Source of the DNA: Clostridium uliginosum
GTDB taxonomy: Bacteria > Bacillota > Clostridia > Clostridiales > Clostridiaceae
DNA length: 64,000 nucleotides
NCBI RefSeq assembly: GCF_900112485.1
Contig: NZ_FOMG01000009.1
Coordinates: 62,001 to 126,000 of the forward strand
Direction: 5' to 3'
Made by a program: the position numbers and the translations under genes. Positions 17,171 through 27,723 of this stretch are shown here, in pieces (the first letter of the stretch is position 1; each line of letters begins with the position of its first letter). The notes beneath the pieces are model-generated. The model did no database searches. It was not told the origin of the DNA and worked only from the letters and a program-made list of their open reading frames with translations.

Positions 17171-17263
17171 AAAGATTTATGTTCATTTAAGAAAGGGAAT
17201 AAATGAACATATGTGGGACTTATAAAACTTTATAGTAGAATTTTATGAGCTTGAATTATTTAT
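17139..17263 (-). ncRNA. Candidate small RNA with own promoter and terminator
   Basis: Minus strand: promoter TTGTTT (17299-17294), 18-nt spacer, TATAAT (17275-17270); start expected near 17263. The roughly 125-nt transcript has a stem of 11 perfect pairs (17210-17200 with 17189-17179) whose loop reads TTCCCTTTCT, complementary to SD sequences, and ends at a terminator AATCTGCA/TGCAGATT followed by six or more T. No credible ORF. I do not recognise the family. The remaining 17300-17438 is AT-rich leader of the next gene. Confidence 0.5.
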
Positions 17264-17438
17264 ACATTAATTATACAATAAATTAACAATTAAAAACAAT
17301 ATATTTCATAAATTTTATTTAAATAACAAAAAATACGATTTTAATTAATTTATGTATTGATTTTTTATAAATTTTATAGAATTAGGGGTATAGTAAATAT
17401 TAAAAGAACCAAAATAAGTTATAGAAAGGTGATGTTGA

Positions 17439-17630
17439 ATGATTGATATAAAGAAAGAAAATTTATTGAAGGCTACTCCAGAGTATGAAGAATATTCAAA
17501 CAATGTTTGTAATTTATCCATTGAAGAACTAAAAGAAATGGGAATGTTAAAATGCGGTGGATGTTGTAATAAAAATGAAGAAAATAGTGGATGCAAAGAC
17601 TGTAAAAAGAAAAACTGTTGTAAAAAATAG
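17439..17630 (+). CDS. Small cysteine-rich protein, unknown function
   Basis: 63 residues: an acidic N-terminal half (PEYEEYSNNVCNLSIEELKE) and a C-terminal cysteine cluster CGGCC...CKDCKKKNCCKK with 7 cysteines in 26 residues, suggesting metal binding. SD GAAAGGTGAT is well placed. No signal peptide or membrane segment. Not recognised as a named family; small proteins of this style are common in clostridia. Stands alone between the candidate sRNA and the next membrane protein. Confidence 0.7.
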   Translation: MIDIKKENLLKATPEYEEYSNNVCNLSIEELKEMGMLKCGGCCNKNEENSGCKDCKKKNCCKK

Positions 17631-17743
17631 CTTAAATTATAAAGAATATATTAAATATTAATTATAATGTGGATTTAAAAAAAATAATAATATATAATGA
17701 ATTTGTTTATTGTTATAAATAAAAGCGGTCTGGAGGGAATGCC

Positions 17744-18547
17744 TTGGCGAAACCAAGTATTTTTAGTAAAGAATATGAAAAACGAATGAGAAAAAGAAGA
17801 AGAAAAATTTTAATAGTTTTCTTAATAGTTTTAACAGTAGTATTATTAACAACAGTTAAACTTTCTTATAGAACTATGGACAAGACTAATGTTAAACAAA
17901 AAATACAAGCTTGGATTGACAGTGATACTGTGCCAAAAAATGAAAAACAAGATATAATAGAAGAAAAATCTAAAGTGCTGGAAGAGCCTGAACAAGAGCT
18001 CCCCAAAACACCAGAAAAAAAATACTTAGATATCAATTTATTAAGTGGAACTATAGCTAAAGGGATTTACATTGAGGAAAACGGAGAAAAAAAATTTACT
18101 GATTTAGAAGGTATAGATTCATCCGTAGAGTTTGATATTAGTCCAACGGGTAAACAAATATTAATATTAGACACAGATAAAAGTATTACTGTATATAATG
18201 TTGATGGAAATGCAAAGATAGTTTCAAAGAATGATTATACTTCTCAAAAAGGAGATGTATTCACAAAAGAAGCTACTCTTTTAAATAAACCAGAATATTT
18301 ATGGAATTCAACTCCAAAGTTTATAAATGATGAAAGCATAGTTTTTATTAGTAATAGACCGTATTTTGGGACATCAGCACTTAAGCAATATTTATGGGTA
18401 ACTAATATTGTAAATAATACTGATGTAATAAATTGGAATCTGGTTGCAAACAAAATAGAAATTGAAAAAAGAGAAGAAAAAGGAATAAAAATTATGGTAG
18501 ATGGTAATATTTATTATGTAGCTCAAGATGGTAATATTATTCAATAA
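17744..18547 (+). CDS. Membrane-anchored protein of unknown function
   Basis: 267 residues. Very basic N-terminus (KRMRKRRRKI) and one membrane helix at about residues 22-40, so the rest lies outside. Residues 60-80 are Glu/Pro-rich, then a beta-rich domain with WD/propeller-like strands (EFDISPTGKQILILDTDKSI, SVVFISNR-like segments). The start is TTG behind GGAGGG at 6 nt; no ATG is in frame nearby. Lies 98 bp upstream of tig on the same strand. No enzyme motif seen. Confidence 0.7.
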   Translation: MAKPSIFSKEYEKRMRKRRRKILIVFLIVLTVVLLTTVKLSYRTMDKTNVKQKIQAWIDSDTVPKNEKQDIIEEKSKVLEEPEQELPKTPEKKYLDINLLSGTIAKGIYIEENGEKKFTDLEGIDSSVEFDISPTGKQILILDTDKSITVYNVDGNAKIVSKNDYTSQKGDVFTKEATLLNKPEYLWNSTPKFINDESIVFISNRPYFGTSALKQYLWVTNIVNNTDVINWNLVANKIEIEKREEKGIKIMVDGNIYYVAQDGNIIQ

Positions 18548-18645
18548 GATATAATTTGTAATAAATCATTTGATAAGAAACAGGGATTTATGGTATAATA
18601 ACCTAGTTAAATTAGATGTATACTATTTTAGGAGGAATAAATAAA

Positions 18646-19929
18646 ATGGAAGCTAAAGTTGAAAAGATAGAAACAAATGTAGTTAAGTTAGAAATAAGAG
18701 TTGAGGCAGAAAAATTCGATGCCGCATTAACTAAAGCATATAACAAGAATAAGGGTAGATATAACATCCCTGGATTCAGAAAAGGAAAAGTTCCAATGGC
18801 AATGGTTAAAAAATTCTATGGAGTAGAAGTATTCTATGATGAGGCTATTAATTTTGCTATTGATGCAAGTTACCCAGCGGCATTACAAGAACAAAACATT
18901 AGACCAGTAGATCAACCACAAGTTGATATAGTTGAACTTGGAGAAGGTAAAGAACTTGTTTATACAGCAACAGTTACTACATACCCAACAGTTGAACTTG
19001 GAGAGTATAAAGGTTTAGATATTAAAAAACCTTCATATGAAGTTGTAGAAGAAGAAATTGAAAAGCAAATTAAAGAAGCACAAGAAAAGAATGCAAGAAT
19101 AGAAACTAAAGAATCTGGAAAGATAGCTAAGGGCGATATAGCAGTTATAGATTTTAAAGGATATATAGATGGAACTGCTTTTGAAGGTGGAGAAGGAAAT
19201 GATTATCCATTAGAAATAGGATCAGGTACATTTATAGATGACTTCGAAGATCAATTAATTGATTTAGAAATTGGAACAAAGAAAGAAGTAAAAGTTTCTT
19301 TCCCAGAAAACTATGGTAAAGAAGAATTAAACGGAAAACCTGCAATGTTTGAAGTAACAATTAAAGGAATCAAAGCTAAAGAATTACCAGAGTTAGATGA
19401 TGAATTTGCTAAAGAAGTTTCTGAATTCGATACATTTGCAGAATATAAAGAAAGCATAAAGAAGAATTTAGCAGACGCTAATGAAGCAAGAGCTGAAAGA
19501 GAATTTGAAGAAGCAGTTATTACTTCAATAATTGAAACTTCAAAGATGGAACTTCCAGAAGTTATGTTAACTAAGGAAATTGATAATATGATGAAAGACC
19601 TTGAAGGAAGATTACAATATCAAGGATTAAGTCTAGATCAATACATGGAATTCACAGGAAACACAACTGAAAAAATGAGAGACTTCATGAAAGAAAATGC
19701 TGAAAGAAAAGTTAAGGCAGATATAATTCTTGAAGAAGTTGCTAAAGCAGAAAATGTAAAAGCTACTGAAGAACAATTAAATGTTAGAGCATTAGAATTA
19801 GGAAAAATCTATGGACCTAAAGATCCTAAGAAGATGGCTAATATCTTAATAAGATCTCAAAAAGCTATGATTGAAAGAGATATAGTTATAGAAAATACTC
19901 TTAAGTTACTTAAAGAAAGTTGTAAATAG
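18646..19929 (+). CDS. tig: Trigger factor
   Basis: 427 residues, ribosome-bound chaperone and prolyl isomerase. N-terminal ribosome-binding signature GFRKGKVP (43-50), central FKBP domain (about 150-245, [20 protein letters not shown]), helical C-terminal arms. ATG at 18646 is preferred to 18616 because AGGAGG lies immediately before it and the length matches the family. First of a proteostasis series tig-clpP-clpX-lonB-lon, the usual firmicute order, although a terminator separates it from clpP. Confidence 0.96.
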   Translation: MEAKVEKIETNVVKLEIRVEAEKFDAALTKAYNKNKGRYNIPGFRKGKVPMAMVKKFYGVEVFYDEAINFAIDASYPAALQEQNIRPVDQPQVDIVELGEGKELVYTATVTTYPTVELGEYKGLDIKKPSYEVVEEEIEKQIKEAQEKNARIETKESGKIAKGDIAVIDFKGYIDGTAFEGGEGNDYPLEIGSGTFIDDFEDQLIDLEIGTKKEVKVSFPENYGKEELNGKPAMFEVTIKGIKAKELPELDDEFAKEVSEFDTFAEYKESIKKNLADANEARAEREFEEAVITSIIETSKMELPEVMLTKEIDNMMKDLEGRLQYQGLSLDQYMEFTGNTTEKMRDFMKENAERKVKADIILEEVAKAENVKATEEQLNVRALELGKIYGPKDPKKMANILIRSQKAMIERDIVIENTLKLLKESCK

Positions 19930-19946
19930 GAATATAACTAAAATTA

Positions 19947-20102
19947 GGCATTGTAAAATAAAAGACTAGTCAAAGATTCTTAGAATTTTTTGAACTAGAC
20001 AAAGAAGCAAACACAGTTAATGTTGCTGTTATTAGTTGCCTTTACTGGCACAGTATACTAAAAAAGACAAGAAGACTGACTAGTTATTTGTTTAGAGATG
20101 TC
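19947..20102 (-). repeat. Family-1 variant element, TTA/TTA flanks
   Basis: 156 bp, GGCATTGTAAAATAAAAGAC to GACTAGTTATTTGTTTAGAG-ATGTC, direct TTA at 19944-19946 and 20103-20105. Its right end (AGACAAGAAGACTGACTAGT) also occurs at 39659-39719, so this is a subfamily. Confidence 0.7.
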
Positions 20103-20119
20103 TTATATAGTTAAAAAGT

Positions 20120-20150
20120 AATTGCCAGAAGTATTTCTGGCAATTATTTA
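20120..20150 (+). terminator. Terminator of tig
   Basis: AATTGCCAGAA pairs with TTCTGGCAATT (20120-20145), followed by ATTT. With the repeat before it this accounts for most of gap 19930-20244. Confidence 0.75.
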
Positions 20151-20244
20151 AAATAATAATTAACAATTTTAGAAAACTTTTATATAATTTAAATAAGAAT
20201 TGTTTTCATAAATTGTTTATAAGGGAAAATAAGGAGGGAATTAT

Positions 20245-20844
20245 ATGAGTTTAGTTCCAATGGTTGTAGAACAAACAAGTAGAGGAGAACGTTCTTACGA
20301 TATATTTTCAAGATTATTAAAAGAAAGAATAATCATGTTAAGTGGCGAAGTAAACGATGATTCTGCAAATTTAATAGTATCACAATTATTGTTCTTAGAA
20401 AGTGAAGATCCAGATAAGGATATATATATATATATAAATAGTCCTGGTGGTTCAATAACTGCAGGAATGGCAATTTATGATACTATGCAATATATTAAAC
20501 CAGATGTATCTACTATATGTATAGGTATGGCAGCTTCTATGGGAGCTTTTTTATTATCTAGCGGAGAAAAAGGTAAGAGGTATTCATTACCAAATGCTGA
20601 AATAATGATACATCAACCACTTGGAGGATTCCAAGGTCAAGCAACAGATATAGAAATACATGCTAAAAGAATAATAAAAATAAAAGAATCTTTGAATAAG
20701 ATTTTAAGCGAGAATACTGGTAAGCCTTTAGCTACAATAGAAGCAGATGTTGAGAGAGATAATTTCATGACAGCTGACGAAGCTGAATCTTATGGATTAG
20801 TAGATAAAGTAATAACTAAGAACGAAGTTGGAAAAGATAAATAA
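20245..20844 (+). CDS. clpP: ATP-dependent Clp protease proteolytic subunit
   Basis: 199 residues, serine protease that forms a double heptameric barrel fed by ClpX. Catalytic Ser98 (GMAASMGA), His123 (IMIHQPLGG) and Asp172 ([11 protein letters not shown]), matching the E. coli triad with one residue offset. SD AAGGAGG. Only 38 bp separate it from clpX. Confidence 0.98.
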   Translation: MSLVPMVVEQTSRGERSYDIFSRLLKERIIMLSGEVNDDSANLIVSQLLFLESEDPDKDIYIYINSPGGSITAGMAIYDTMQYIKPDVSTICIGMAASMGAFLLSSGEKGKRYSLPNAEIMIHQPLGGFQGQATDIEIHAKRIIKIKESLNKILSENTGKPLATIEADVERDNFMTADEAESYGLVDKVITKNEVGKDK

Positions 20845-20882
20845 GTAAATTTAAAATTATTAAAGCTAAGTGAGGTGAATGT

Positions 20883-22172
20883 ATGGCTAAGTATGATGAA
20901 AAGAAACAATTGAAGTGCTCATTTTGTGGTAAGACTCAAGATCAAGTTAAAAGATTAATTGCTGGACCAGGTGTCTACATTTGCGATGAATGTATTGATT
21001 TGTGCTCAGAGATCATAGCTGATGAATTTGAAGAAACTGTAGAATTTGACACTAAAAGTGTTCCAAAGCCGACTGAAATAAAGGAATATTTAGACTCTTA
21101 TGTTATTGGGCAAGAAAGAGCAAAAAAATCCTTAGCAGTTGCTGTTTATAATCACTACAAAAGAATTAATACTAACAAAGAAGATATAGATGTAGAACTA
21201 TCTAAGAGTAATATTTTACTATTAGGTCCAACAGGTTCTGGTAAGACATTGCTTGCTCAAACACTTGCAAAGTTTTTAAATGTTCCATTTGCAATAGCTG
21301 ATGCTACAACCTTAACAGAAGCAGGATATGTTGGAGAAGATGTTGAAAATATTCTTCTTAAATTAATTCAAAATGCAGATTATGATGTTGAAAGAGCAGA
21401 AAGAGGAATTATCTATATAGATGAAATAGATAAGATTGCTAGAAAATCTGAAAATCCTTCAATTACTAGAGATGTATCTGGAGAAGGAGTACAACAAGCC
21501 TTATTAAAAATATTAGAAGGAACTGTTGCTTCAGTACCTCCTCAAGGTGGTAGAAAACATCCACATCAAGAATTTATCCAAATAAATACATCTAATATAT
21601 TATTTATTTGTGGCGGTGCTTTTGATGGTGTTGATAAGATAATAGAAAGCAGAACAAGAAAAAGTTCAATGGGATTTGGAGCTGAAATTCAAGCAAAACA
21701 TGAAAAAGACATCGGAAGATTGTTAAAGGAAATTATGCCTGGAGATTTATTAAAATTTGGGTTAATACCTGAATTTGTTGGAAGACTTCCAATAATAGTT
21801 ACTTTAGAATCTTTAGATAAAGATGCCTTAATCAATATTTTAACTAAACCTAAAAATGCTCTTGTAAAACAATATAAGAGATTATTTGAGTTAGATGATG
21901 TTAAGCTAGAATTTAATCAGGAATCTTTAAAAGCTATCGCTGAAGAAGCAATAGAAAGAAAGACTGGTGCTAGAGGCTTAAGAGCGATAATAGAAGATAT
22001 GATGACAGAAGTCATGTATGAAATACCATCTGATGAACAAATATCAAAAGTTACTATAACAGAAGAATGTGTTATAGATAAGAAAAAACCTGATATTGAA
22101 AGATTACCAGAAGGTAAAAAAAGACCTACTTTAATATCAACTAGAGTTAAAAAAGACATTGAATCTGCTTAA
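20883..22172 (+). CDS. clpX: ClpX unfoldase subunit
   Basis: 429 residues, AAA+ hexamer that recognises and unfolds substrates for ClpP. N-terminal C4 zinc finger (CSFCGK...CDECIDLC, about 11-43), Walker A GPTGSGKT, Walker [12 protein letters not shown], pore loop region GYVGEDVE, sensor EFVGRLP, and the IGF-like ClpP loop is represented by MGFGAEI. SD GAGGTGA. Followed by its own terminator. Confidence 0.97.
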   Translation: MAKYDEKKQLKCSFCGKTQDQVKRLIAGPGVYICDECIDLCSEIIADEFEETVEFDTKSVPKPTEIKEYLDSYVIGQERAKKSLAVAVYNHYKRINTNKEDIDVELSKSNILLLGPTGSGKTLLAQTLAKFLNVPFAIADATTLTEAGYVGEDVENILLKLIQNADYDVERAERGIIYIDEIDKIARKSENPSITRDVSGEGVQQALLKILEGTVASVPPQGGRKHPHQEFIQINTSNILFICGGAFDGVDKIIESRTRKSSMGFGAEIQAKHEKDIGRLLKEIMPGDLLKFGLIPEFVGRLPIIVTLESLDKDALINILTKPKNALVKQYKRLFELDDVKLEFNQESLKAIAEEAIERKTGARGLRAIIEDMMTEVMYEIPSDEQISKVTITEECVIDKKKPDIERLPEGKKRPTLISTRVKKDIESA

Positions 22173-22185
22173 TTGTATCAATTTT

Positions 22186-22222
22186 ACTGATATCTATTTA
22201 GATATCAGTATTTTTTTATTTT
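22186..22222 (+). terminator. Terminator of clpX
   Basis: ACTGATATCTA / TAGATATCAGT perfect 11-bp stem with 2-nt loop, then ATTTTTTTATTTT. Confidence 0.9.
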
Positions 22223-22223
22223 A

Positions 22224-22275
22224 GGCTATGTTTTAAAAGCGTGTTGATATTGTTATATAGTTTAAAAATAGAACC
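22224..22275. repeat. Family-2 palindrome, short degenerate copy
   Basis: GGCTATGTTTTAAAAGCGTG with TTGATATTG; the right end (TTTAAAAATAGAACC) is eroded. It lies directly behind the clpX terminator. Confidence 0.55.
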
Positions 22276-22279
22276 TAAA

Positions 22280-22428
22280 AAAATAATAAGATAGTATACT
22301 AATCTATTTTTAGTCATACTGTGTTAATAAGTTTAGCTAATAGAATAAACTATGGGCTAAACTTTTTTTCTTGTATTACGCAAAATGTCCGTTGCATCTT
22401 TGACTTGTTATTTTATTTCATATCACTT
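22280..22428 (+). repeat. Family-1 element, left end truncated
   Basis: Starts within AAAAATAATAAGATAGTATAC and ends TTATTTTATTTCATATCAC followed by TTA. Inner stem AAGTTTAGCTAATAG / CTATGGGCTAAACTT. From 22430 to 22640 I see nothing beyond AT-rich sequence. Confidence 0.55.
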
Positions 22429-22642
22429 AGTGTTGTTTTTGATATTATTTATAATATATAAGCCCTAATTAATATAATTCATTATTTACAGAATTAACTT
22501 CTAGATAAATACTAAGTACACTGAATAAATCTAAATGAATAATGATTTTTAGAATATATATACAATAAAAATTAATAAAAAATTTAATTTAAAGAAGAAT
22601 ATGTATTAAATGTTAAGGAAATACTATTAATAGTTTAAAATA

Positions 22643-22685
22643 GAAGGGAGAGAAGTATATACACGTTTGTATATACTGACTATGT
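22643..22685 (+). promoter_or_regulatory. SD separated from the lonB start by a perfect 10-bp hairpin
   Basis: GAAGGGAGAG (22643-22652) is followed by AGTATATACA-CGTT-TGTATATACT (22654-22677) and then the ATG at 22686. Folding would bring the SD to about 9 nt from the start. It could also be an operator. Same layout as at 728-758. Confidence 0.5.
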
Positions 22686-24389
22686 ATGGCAGAAATATCT
22701 TTAATTTTACAAACTATAGTATTAATTTTTATGTTATTAATATTATTAAATAGCACTAAAAACCAAAGAAGTAAAACAATAGTTTTAGATAAAGAAAATA
22801 AAAAAGAGATGGAAAAATTAATGAAGTTAAGAAAAGTATCATTAACAGAGCCATTAACAGAAAAAAGTAGACCTTCTAACTTTGATGAGATAATAGGTCA
22901 AGAAAAAGGGATTAAAGCTTTAAAAGCAGCATTATGCGGGCAAAATCCTCAACATGTTATTATTTATGGACCGCCAGGAGTAGGAAAAACAGCTGTAGCA
23001 AGACTTGTATTAGAAGAAGCACAAAAATCAAATTTATCTCCTTTCATTAAAAATTCAAGGTTTGTAGAAATAGATGCAACAACTTTAAGATTTGATGAAA
23101 GAGGGATAGCTGATCCTTTAATAGGATCAGTGCATGATCCTATATATCAAGGTGCAGGATCATTAGGAGCAGCAGGAATACCACAACCAAAGCCTGGAGC
23201 TGTGACTAAGGCTCATGGTGGAATACTATTTATTGATGAGATTGGAGAACTGCATCCCATAGAATTAAATAAACTCTTAAAAGTATTAGAAGATAGAAAA
23301 GTATTTTTAGATAGTGCTTATTATAGCACTGAAGATCCTAATATGCCTAATTATATTAAAGAAATATTTGATAATGGACTTCCAGCAGATTTTAGGTTAA
23401 TAGGTGCTACTACAAGATCACCAGAGGAGATAATACCTGCAATTAGATCTAGGTGTGTAGAAATATTTTTTAGATCACTACTTCCAGATGAAATTAAAAA
23501 AATTACATTAAATTCAGCTAATAAGGTTGGCTTAGAAATTAGTGATGAGAGTATAGAGTTAATAAGTAACTACTGTACGAATGGAAGAGAAGTGGTTAAT
23601 TTAATACAATTAGCATCTGGTTTAGCAATTAATGAAAATAGAAAACATATTGCTATTGAAGATATTGAATGGATTTTAGAAAATGGTGAATATAATAAGA
23701 TAATAAGTAATTATATATCACATGAGTCTAAGGTTGGAGTAGTTAATGGATTAGCAGTATACGGAGCTAATATAGGAATATTAATGCCGCTAGAGGTTAC
23801 ATGTAAGAAGGTTAATAAAAGGCGAGGAGAAATTAAAGTTACTGGGATTGTTGAAGAAGAGGAAATCACAAATAATAATAAAAAAATAAAAATGAAAAGT
23901 ACTGCATATTCATCAGTACAAAATGTGCTTACACTATTGGATAATTTATTTGAGTTATCAACTGACCAATATGATATACATGTGAATATTCCAGGGGGAA
24001 TGCCTGTTGATGGGCCTTCAGCAGGTGTAACTATTGCAACAGCAATATATAGTGCAATAAAGGGATACAAAGTAAATAGATTTATTGCAATGACTGGAGA
24101 AATAAGCATACTAGGTAATGTGAAAGCAATAGGTGGAGTAAAAGCTAAAATATTAGCAGCAATTAAAGCAGGAGCTAAAAAGGTAATTATTCCGAATGAA
24201 AATTGGGATGAAAAACTAAAAGGACTTGGTGAAATAGAAGTAATACCAGTAAGAAATTTTAGAGAAGTAATAAATGTTGCATTAGAACATGATGAATGCA
24301 ATAAATCACTTAACTCGAAAATTAATAGTAACACTAGTGAGATATTAACAGCAAAAGGCAATAATAATTTAGATGGAGGCCTTTTATAA
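22686..24389 (+). CDS. lonB: ATP-dependent protease LonB
   Basis: 567 residues. N-terminal membrane helix at about 4-22, then an AAA+ module (Walker [11 protein letters not shown], Walker B GGILFIDEIGEL, sensor AIRSRCVEIFF) and a C-terminal Lon-type peptidase domain with the Ser/Lys dyad ([12 protein letters not shown] and LGNVKAIGGVKAKI). LonB of B. subtilis is forespore-expressed; whether that holds here is unknown. Start at 22686; an ATG at 22682 is out of frame. 91 bp before lon. Confidence 0.93.
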   Translation: MAEISLILQTIVLIFMLLILLNSTKNQRSKTIVLDKENKKEMEKLMKLRKVSLTEPLTEKSRPSNFDEIIGQEKGIKALKAALCGQNPQHVIIYGPPGVGKTAVARLVLEEAQKSNLSPFIKNSRFVEIDATTLRFDERGIADPLIGSVHDPIYQGAGSLGAAGIPQPKPGAVTKAHGGILFIDEIGELHPIELNKLLKVLEDRKVFLDSAYYSTEDPNMPNYIKEIFDNGLPADFRLIGATTRSPEEIIPAIRSRCVEIFFRSLLPDEIKKITLNSANKVGLEISDESIELISNYCTNGREVVNLIQLASGLAINENRKHIAIEDIEWILENGEYNKIISNYISHESKVGVVNGLAVYGANIGILMPLEVTCKKVNKRRGEIKVTGIVEEEEITNNNKKIKMKSTAYSSVQNVLTLLDNLFELSTDQYDIHVNIPGGMPVDGPSAGVTIATAIYSAIKGYKVNRFIAMTGEISILGNVKAIGGVKAKILAAIKAGAKKVIIPNENWDEKLKGLGEIEVIPVRNFREVINVALEHDECNKSLNSKINSNTSEILTAKGNNNLDGGLL

Positions 24390-24480
24390 TTAGTACTAAT
24401 CCTTAATTTAAGTATATTTATTGAAAAGTGTGCTTATTATGTGTATACTAAATGAAGTAATCAAGATGGAGGGGACTGGG

Positions 24481-26811
24481 ATGATGCAAAAGTTATATAC
24501 ACTTCCGTTAATTCCTTTAAGAGGATTGACTATTTTTCCAAGTGTAGTAGCACACTTTGACGTTGGAAGAAAAAAATCAGTAGCGGCACTTGAAGAAGCT
24601 ATGTTAAATGGTGAAGAAGTTTTTCTTGTTGCACAAAAAGATCCAGCAATAGAGGAGCCGGAAAGAGAAGAAATATATGAAATTGGAACAATATGTAAAA
24701 TAAAACAAATTCTTAAGATGGCTGACAATACAATTAGAGTACTCGTTGAGGGTGAAAAAAGAGCAAAGATAGTTGAATATATAGCCGATGAAGAATATAT
24801 TAAAGCATCTATAGAAGAATTAAAAACAGAAATAGAAAAAAGTAAAGAAATAGATGCATATGTTAAATGTTTAGATAAAGAATTTATGAAGTTATTAAAA
24901 ACAGTAGGAGATAATTACATAGATGTAATAAAGTCAATAAATCCATTAGATAATCCAAGTTCTTTTGTAGATATGATAGCTTCATACTCAGTTACAGAAG
25001 AAGAAACGAAACAAGAAATATTAGAGACATTAGAAATTAAAGAGCGAATAGAATTGGTTTTAGAGAAAGTAAAAGAAGGAATATCTATAGCGAAAATTCA
25101 AAACACTCTTTCTAATAAGGTGAAAAAAAGTATTGATGAAGAACAAAAACAATTTTATCTAAGGGAACAATTAAAGGCTATACAAGAAGAACTAGGAGAA
25201 GATGATGAAGAGAAGAAAGAAATAGATAAGTATCAAAAGTTAATTAGTAAAACAAAGTTTCCAAAACAAGTTAAGGAAAAAGCTAATTATGAATTATCAA
25301 GACTTAAAAATATGAATTCTTACTCGTCAGAAGGAAATGTTATAAGAGGGTATTTAGATTGGATTTTAGATATACCATGGAATAAGCATACAAAGGAAAA
25401 TATAGATATTATTGAAGCAAGAAAAATTTTAGATCAAGAGCATTATGGACTAGAGGATGTTAAGGATAGGGTTATAGAATATTTAGCTGTAAAGCAAATG
25501 AGTAAAACTCAAAAAGGACCTATTCTTTGCTTAGTAGGACCTCCAGGAGTAGGAAAGACCTCTATAGCAAGATCTATAGCTCATTCCACTAATAGAAAAT
25601 ATGCTAGAATATCTCTTGGTGGTATGAAAGATGAGGCTGAAATTAGAGGGCATAGAAAAACATATGTTGGAGCTATACCAGGTAGAATCGCATATTCCCT
25701 TAAAGAAGCCAAAACATTAAATCCATTAATTTTGTTTGATGAGATAGATAAAATTAACTCGGATTATAAGGGTGACCCATCTGATGCTTTATTAGAAGTA
25801 TTGGATAGTGAGCAAAATAAGACATTTAGAGATAATTATTTAGAAGTAGATATTGATTTATCAAAAGTTATGTTTATAGCTACAGCAAACACATTAGAGA
25901 CAGTACCAAGACCACTTTTAGATAGAATGGAAGTTATTGAAGTATCTGGATACACTTACGAAGAAAAATTTAATATAGCTAAGAATCATTTGGTTTCTAA
26001 AATATTTAAAGAAATAGATGTTCCAGAAGAAAAAGTAACTATAGATGATTCTGCTATTAAAGAAATTATAGAAGGATATACTAGAGAATCTGGAGTTCGT
26101 GGACTTGAAAGAAAATTAAGCTCTCTTATAAGAAAAGGATTAGCTGAAATTTTAAATAAAAATCAAGAAACTATTACAATTGATAAAAAAAATGTGGAAA
26201 AGCTTCTAGGAAAAAGAACATTTGATTTTGATAAAATTGATACAGTAGACAAGGTTGGAGTTGTTACTGGAATGGCATGGACAGCCTATGGAGGAGATAC
26301 ATTACCAGTAGAAGCTATGGTTATGAAGGGTACAGGAAAATTACAACTTACAGGAAAACTTGGAGAGGTAATGCAAGAATCAGCAAAAGCAGCATATAGC
26401 TATGTTAGAGCCAATGCAGACCAATATGGGATTCAAGAAAACTTTTATAAAGAAAAGGACATACACATACATGCACCAGAAGGAGCAGTACCTAAAGATG
26501 GACCATCAGCTGGAGTTACAATGGTAACAGCACTTGTATCAGCCTTAACAGGAAAAAAAGTTAAGCATAATGTGGCAATGACAGGCGAAGTGACTTTAAC
26601 AGGACGAGTATTGCCAATAGGGGGATTAAAGGAAAAATCTTTAGCTGCATTTAGGGCAGGTATAGATACTATAATAATTCCAAAGGAAAATGAGAAAGAT
26701 ATAGAAAAGATACCTAATTCAATCAGAAATAAATTAAATGTTATTTCTGCGAGTCAAGTGAATGAAGTATTAAAAAATGCGTTAATTGGAGAGGATACTA
26801 ATGAGAATTAA
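24481..26811 (+). CDS. lon: ATP-dependent protease La
   Basis: 776 residues, cytosolic quality-control protease. N-terminal LON substrate domain ([16 protein letters not shown] onward), coiled coil near 190-260, AAA+ with Walker [10 protein letters not shown] and Walker [10 protein letters not shown], peptidase dyad in [12 protein letters not shown] and [12 protein letters not shown]. Start set at 24481 because GGAGGGG lies 6 nt upstream; earlier in-frame starts lack an SD and family homology. The 3' end overlaps engB by 11 bp. Confidence 0.96.
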   Translation: MMQKLYTLPLIPLRGLTIFPSVVAHFDVGRKKSVAALEEAMLNGEEVFLVAQKDPAIEEPEREEIYEIGTICKIKQILKMADNTIRVLVEGEKRAKIVEYIADEEYIKASIEELKTEIEKSKEIDAYVKCLDKEFMKLLKTVGDNYIDVIKSINPLDNPSSFVDMIASYSVTEEETKQEILETLEIKERIELVLEKVKEGISIAKIQNTLSNKVKKSIDEEQKQFYLREQLKAIQEELGEDDEEKKEIDKYQKLISKTKFPKQVKEKANYELSRLKNMNSYSSEGNVIRGYLDWILDIPWNKHTKENIDIIEARKILDQEHYGLEDVKDRVIEYLAVKQMSKTQKGPILCLVGPPGVGKTSIARSIAHSTNRKYARISLGGMKDEAEIRGHRKTYVGAIPGRIAYSLKEAKTLNPLILFDEIDKINSDYKGDPSDALLEVLDSEQNKTFRDNYLEVDIDLSKVMFIATANTLETVPRPLLDRMEVIEVSGYTYEEKFNIAKNHLVSKIFKEIDVPEEKVTIDDSAIKEIIEGYTRESGVRGLERKLSSLIRKGLAEILNKNQETITIDKKNVEKLLGKRTFDFDKIDTVDKVGVVTGMAWTAYGGDTLPVEAMVMKGTGKLQLTGKLGEVMQESAKAAYSYVRANADQYGIQENFYKEKDIHIHAPEGAVPKDGPSAGVTMVTALVSALTGKKVKHNVAMTGEVTLTGRVLPIGGLKEKSLAAFRAGIDTIIIPKENEKDIEKIPNSIRNKLNVISASQVNEVLKNALIGEDTNEN

Positions 26812-27397
26812 ACAATCAGACTTTATTATTTCAGCAGTGCAAAGACATCAATATCCTATAGATAATAGAGTTGAAATTGCATTTGTAGGTAGATCTAATG
26901 TAGGTAAAAGTTCTTTAATAAATTCACTAACTAATAGAAAAAAATTAGCTAAAGTTAGTCAAACACCTGGAAAAACAAGATTAGTTAATTTTTTCTTGAT
27001 AAATAATGATTTCCACTTAGTAGATTTACCAGGATATGGATATGCTAAAGTATCAAAGAAAGAAAAAGAAAGTTGGGGCAGGACAGTAGAAATGTATCTA
27101 ACAGGTAGGGAAGAACTTAAAAGAGTTGTTCTACTTGTAGATTCAAGGCATAAACCGACTGAAGATGATATTCTTATGCATACTTGGATTAAACACTTTG
27201 GATATGATGTTACTATTGTAGCAACTAAAAGCGATAAGTTAACTAAAAACAACTTAAAAAAGAGTGAAGTGATAATAAGGGAAACCTTAAAGTTAACACA
27301 AGAAGATAAGTTATATTTCTTTTCTTCATTAACAAAAAAAGGAAAAGATGAACTTATAGATAATCTCTTTTTAGATTTAGCAACTGATATTGATTAG
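26801..27397 (+). CDS. engB: Ribosome biogenesis GTP-binding protein EngB/YsxC
   Basis: 198 residues, GTPase needed for 50S subunit assembly. G1 [11 protein letters not shown]2 TPGKTR, G3 [10 protein letters not shown]4 TKSDK. The ATG at 26801 has GGAGAGGA before it; translation is coupled to lon by an 11-bp overlap, the usual lon-engB order. Its TAG stop (27395-27397) uses two bases of the TTA duplication and the first base of a family-1 element, so the present C-terminus was set by that insertion. Confidence 0.95.
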   Translation: MRIKQSDFIISAVQRHQYPIDNRVEIAFVGRSNVGKSSLINSLTNRKKLAKVSQTPGKTRLVNFFLINNDFHLVDLPGYGYAKVSKKEKESWGRTVEMYLTGREELKRVVLLVDSRHKPTEDDILMHTWIKHFGYDVTIVATKSDKLTKNNLKKSEVIIRETLKLTQEDKLYFFSSLTKKGKDELIDNLFLDLATDID

Positions 27398-27552
27398 CAC
27401 ATGAAAGAAAATACTAGAGCAAAGATGCGTCGTATATTTCGTGTCAGACAAAGAGGTGAGTTTAGTTAATAGCGGGCTATTGGCTGAACTTACCAATACA
27501 GTATGACGCGAAATAGACAAGCATACTGGTCTATTATTTTTTTGAATGTGCC
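27397..27552 (-). repeat. Family-1 palindromic element abutting engB, TTA/TTA flanks
   Basis: 156 bp, GCACATGAAAGAAAATAC to TATTTTTTTGAATGTGCC, direct TTA at 27394-27396 and 27553-27555. The first G of the usual GGCAC is missing. Inner stem GAGTTTAGTTAATAGC / GCTATTGGCTGAACT. Confidence 0.8.
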
Positions 27553-27564
27553 TTAAACAATAGA

Positions 27565-27597
27565 CATAGGCATCTTTGAATCATTACTTTATATGCC
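27565..27597. repeat. Miniature family-1 palindrome
   Basis: GGCATCTTTGAATCATTACT ending TATATGCC, followed by TTA; left flank ATA. About 33 bp. Confidence 0.45.
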
Positions 27598-27598
27598 T

Positions 27599-27645
27599 TA
27601 AAACCCTATCAAAATTAATTTTTTGATAGGGTTTTATTTTATTAT
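27599..27645 (+). terminator. Terminator of the lon-engB transcript
   Basis: AAAACCCTATCAAAA pairs with TTTTGATAGGGTTTT around TTAATT, followed by ATTTTATT. Together with the two repeats it fills gap 27398-27723. Confidence 0.85.
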
Positions 27646-27723
27646 AAAAATTGTGTCAAATCGATTGGCATAGAATAGTATATAGTATCAAGAAGAAAAA
27701 AATATTTCCAAGGAGGAATAAAT

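Noticed and set aside
17203-17235. 10-codon plus-strand ORF after AGAAAGGG
   Set aside because: The apparent SD is the loop of the sRNA hairpin on the opposite strand; the peptide is too short to support.
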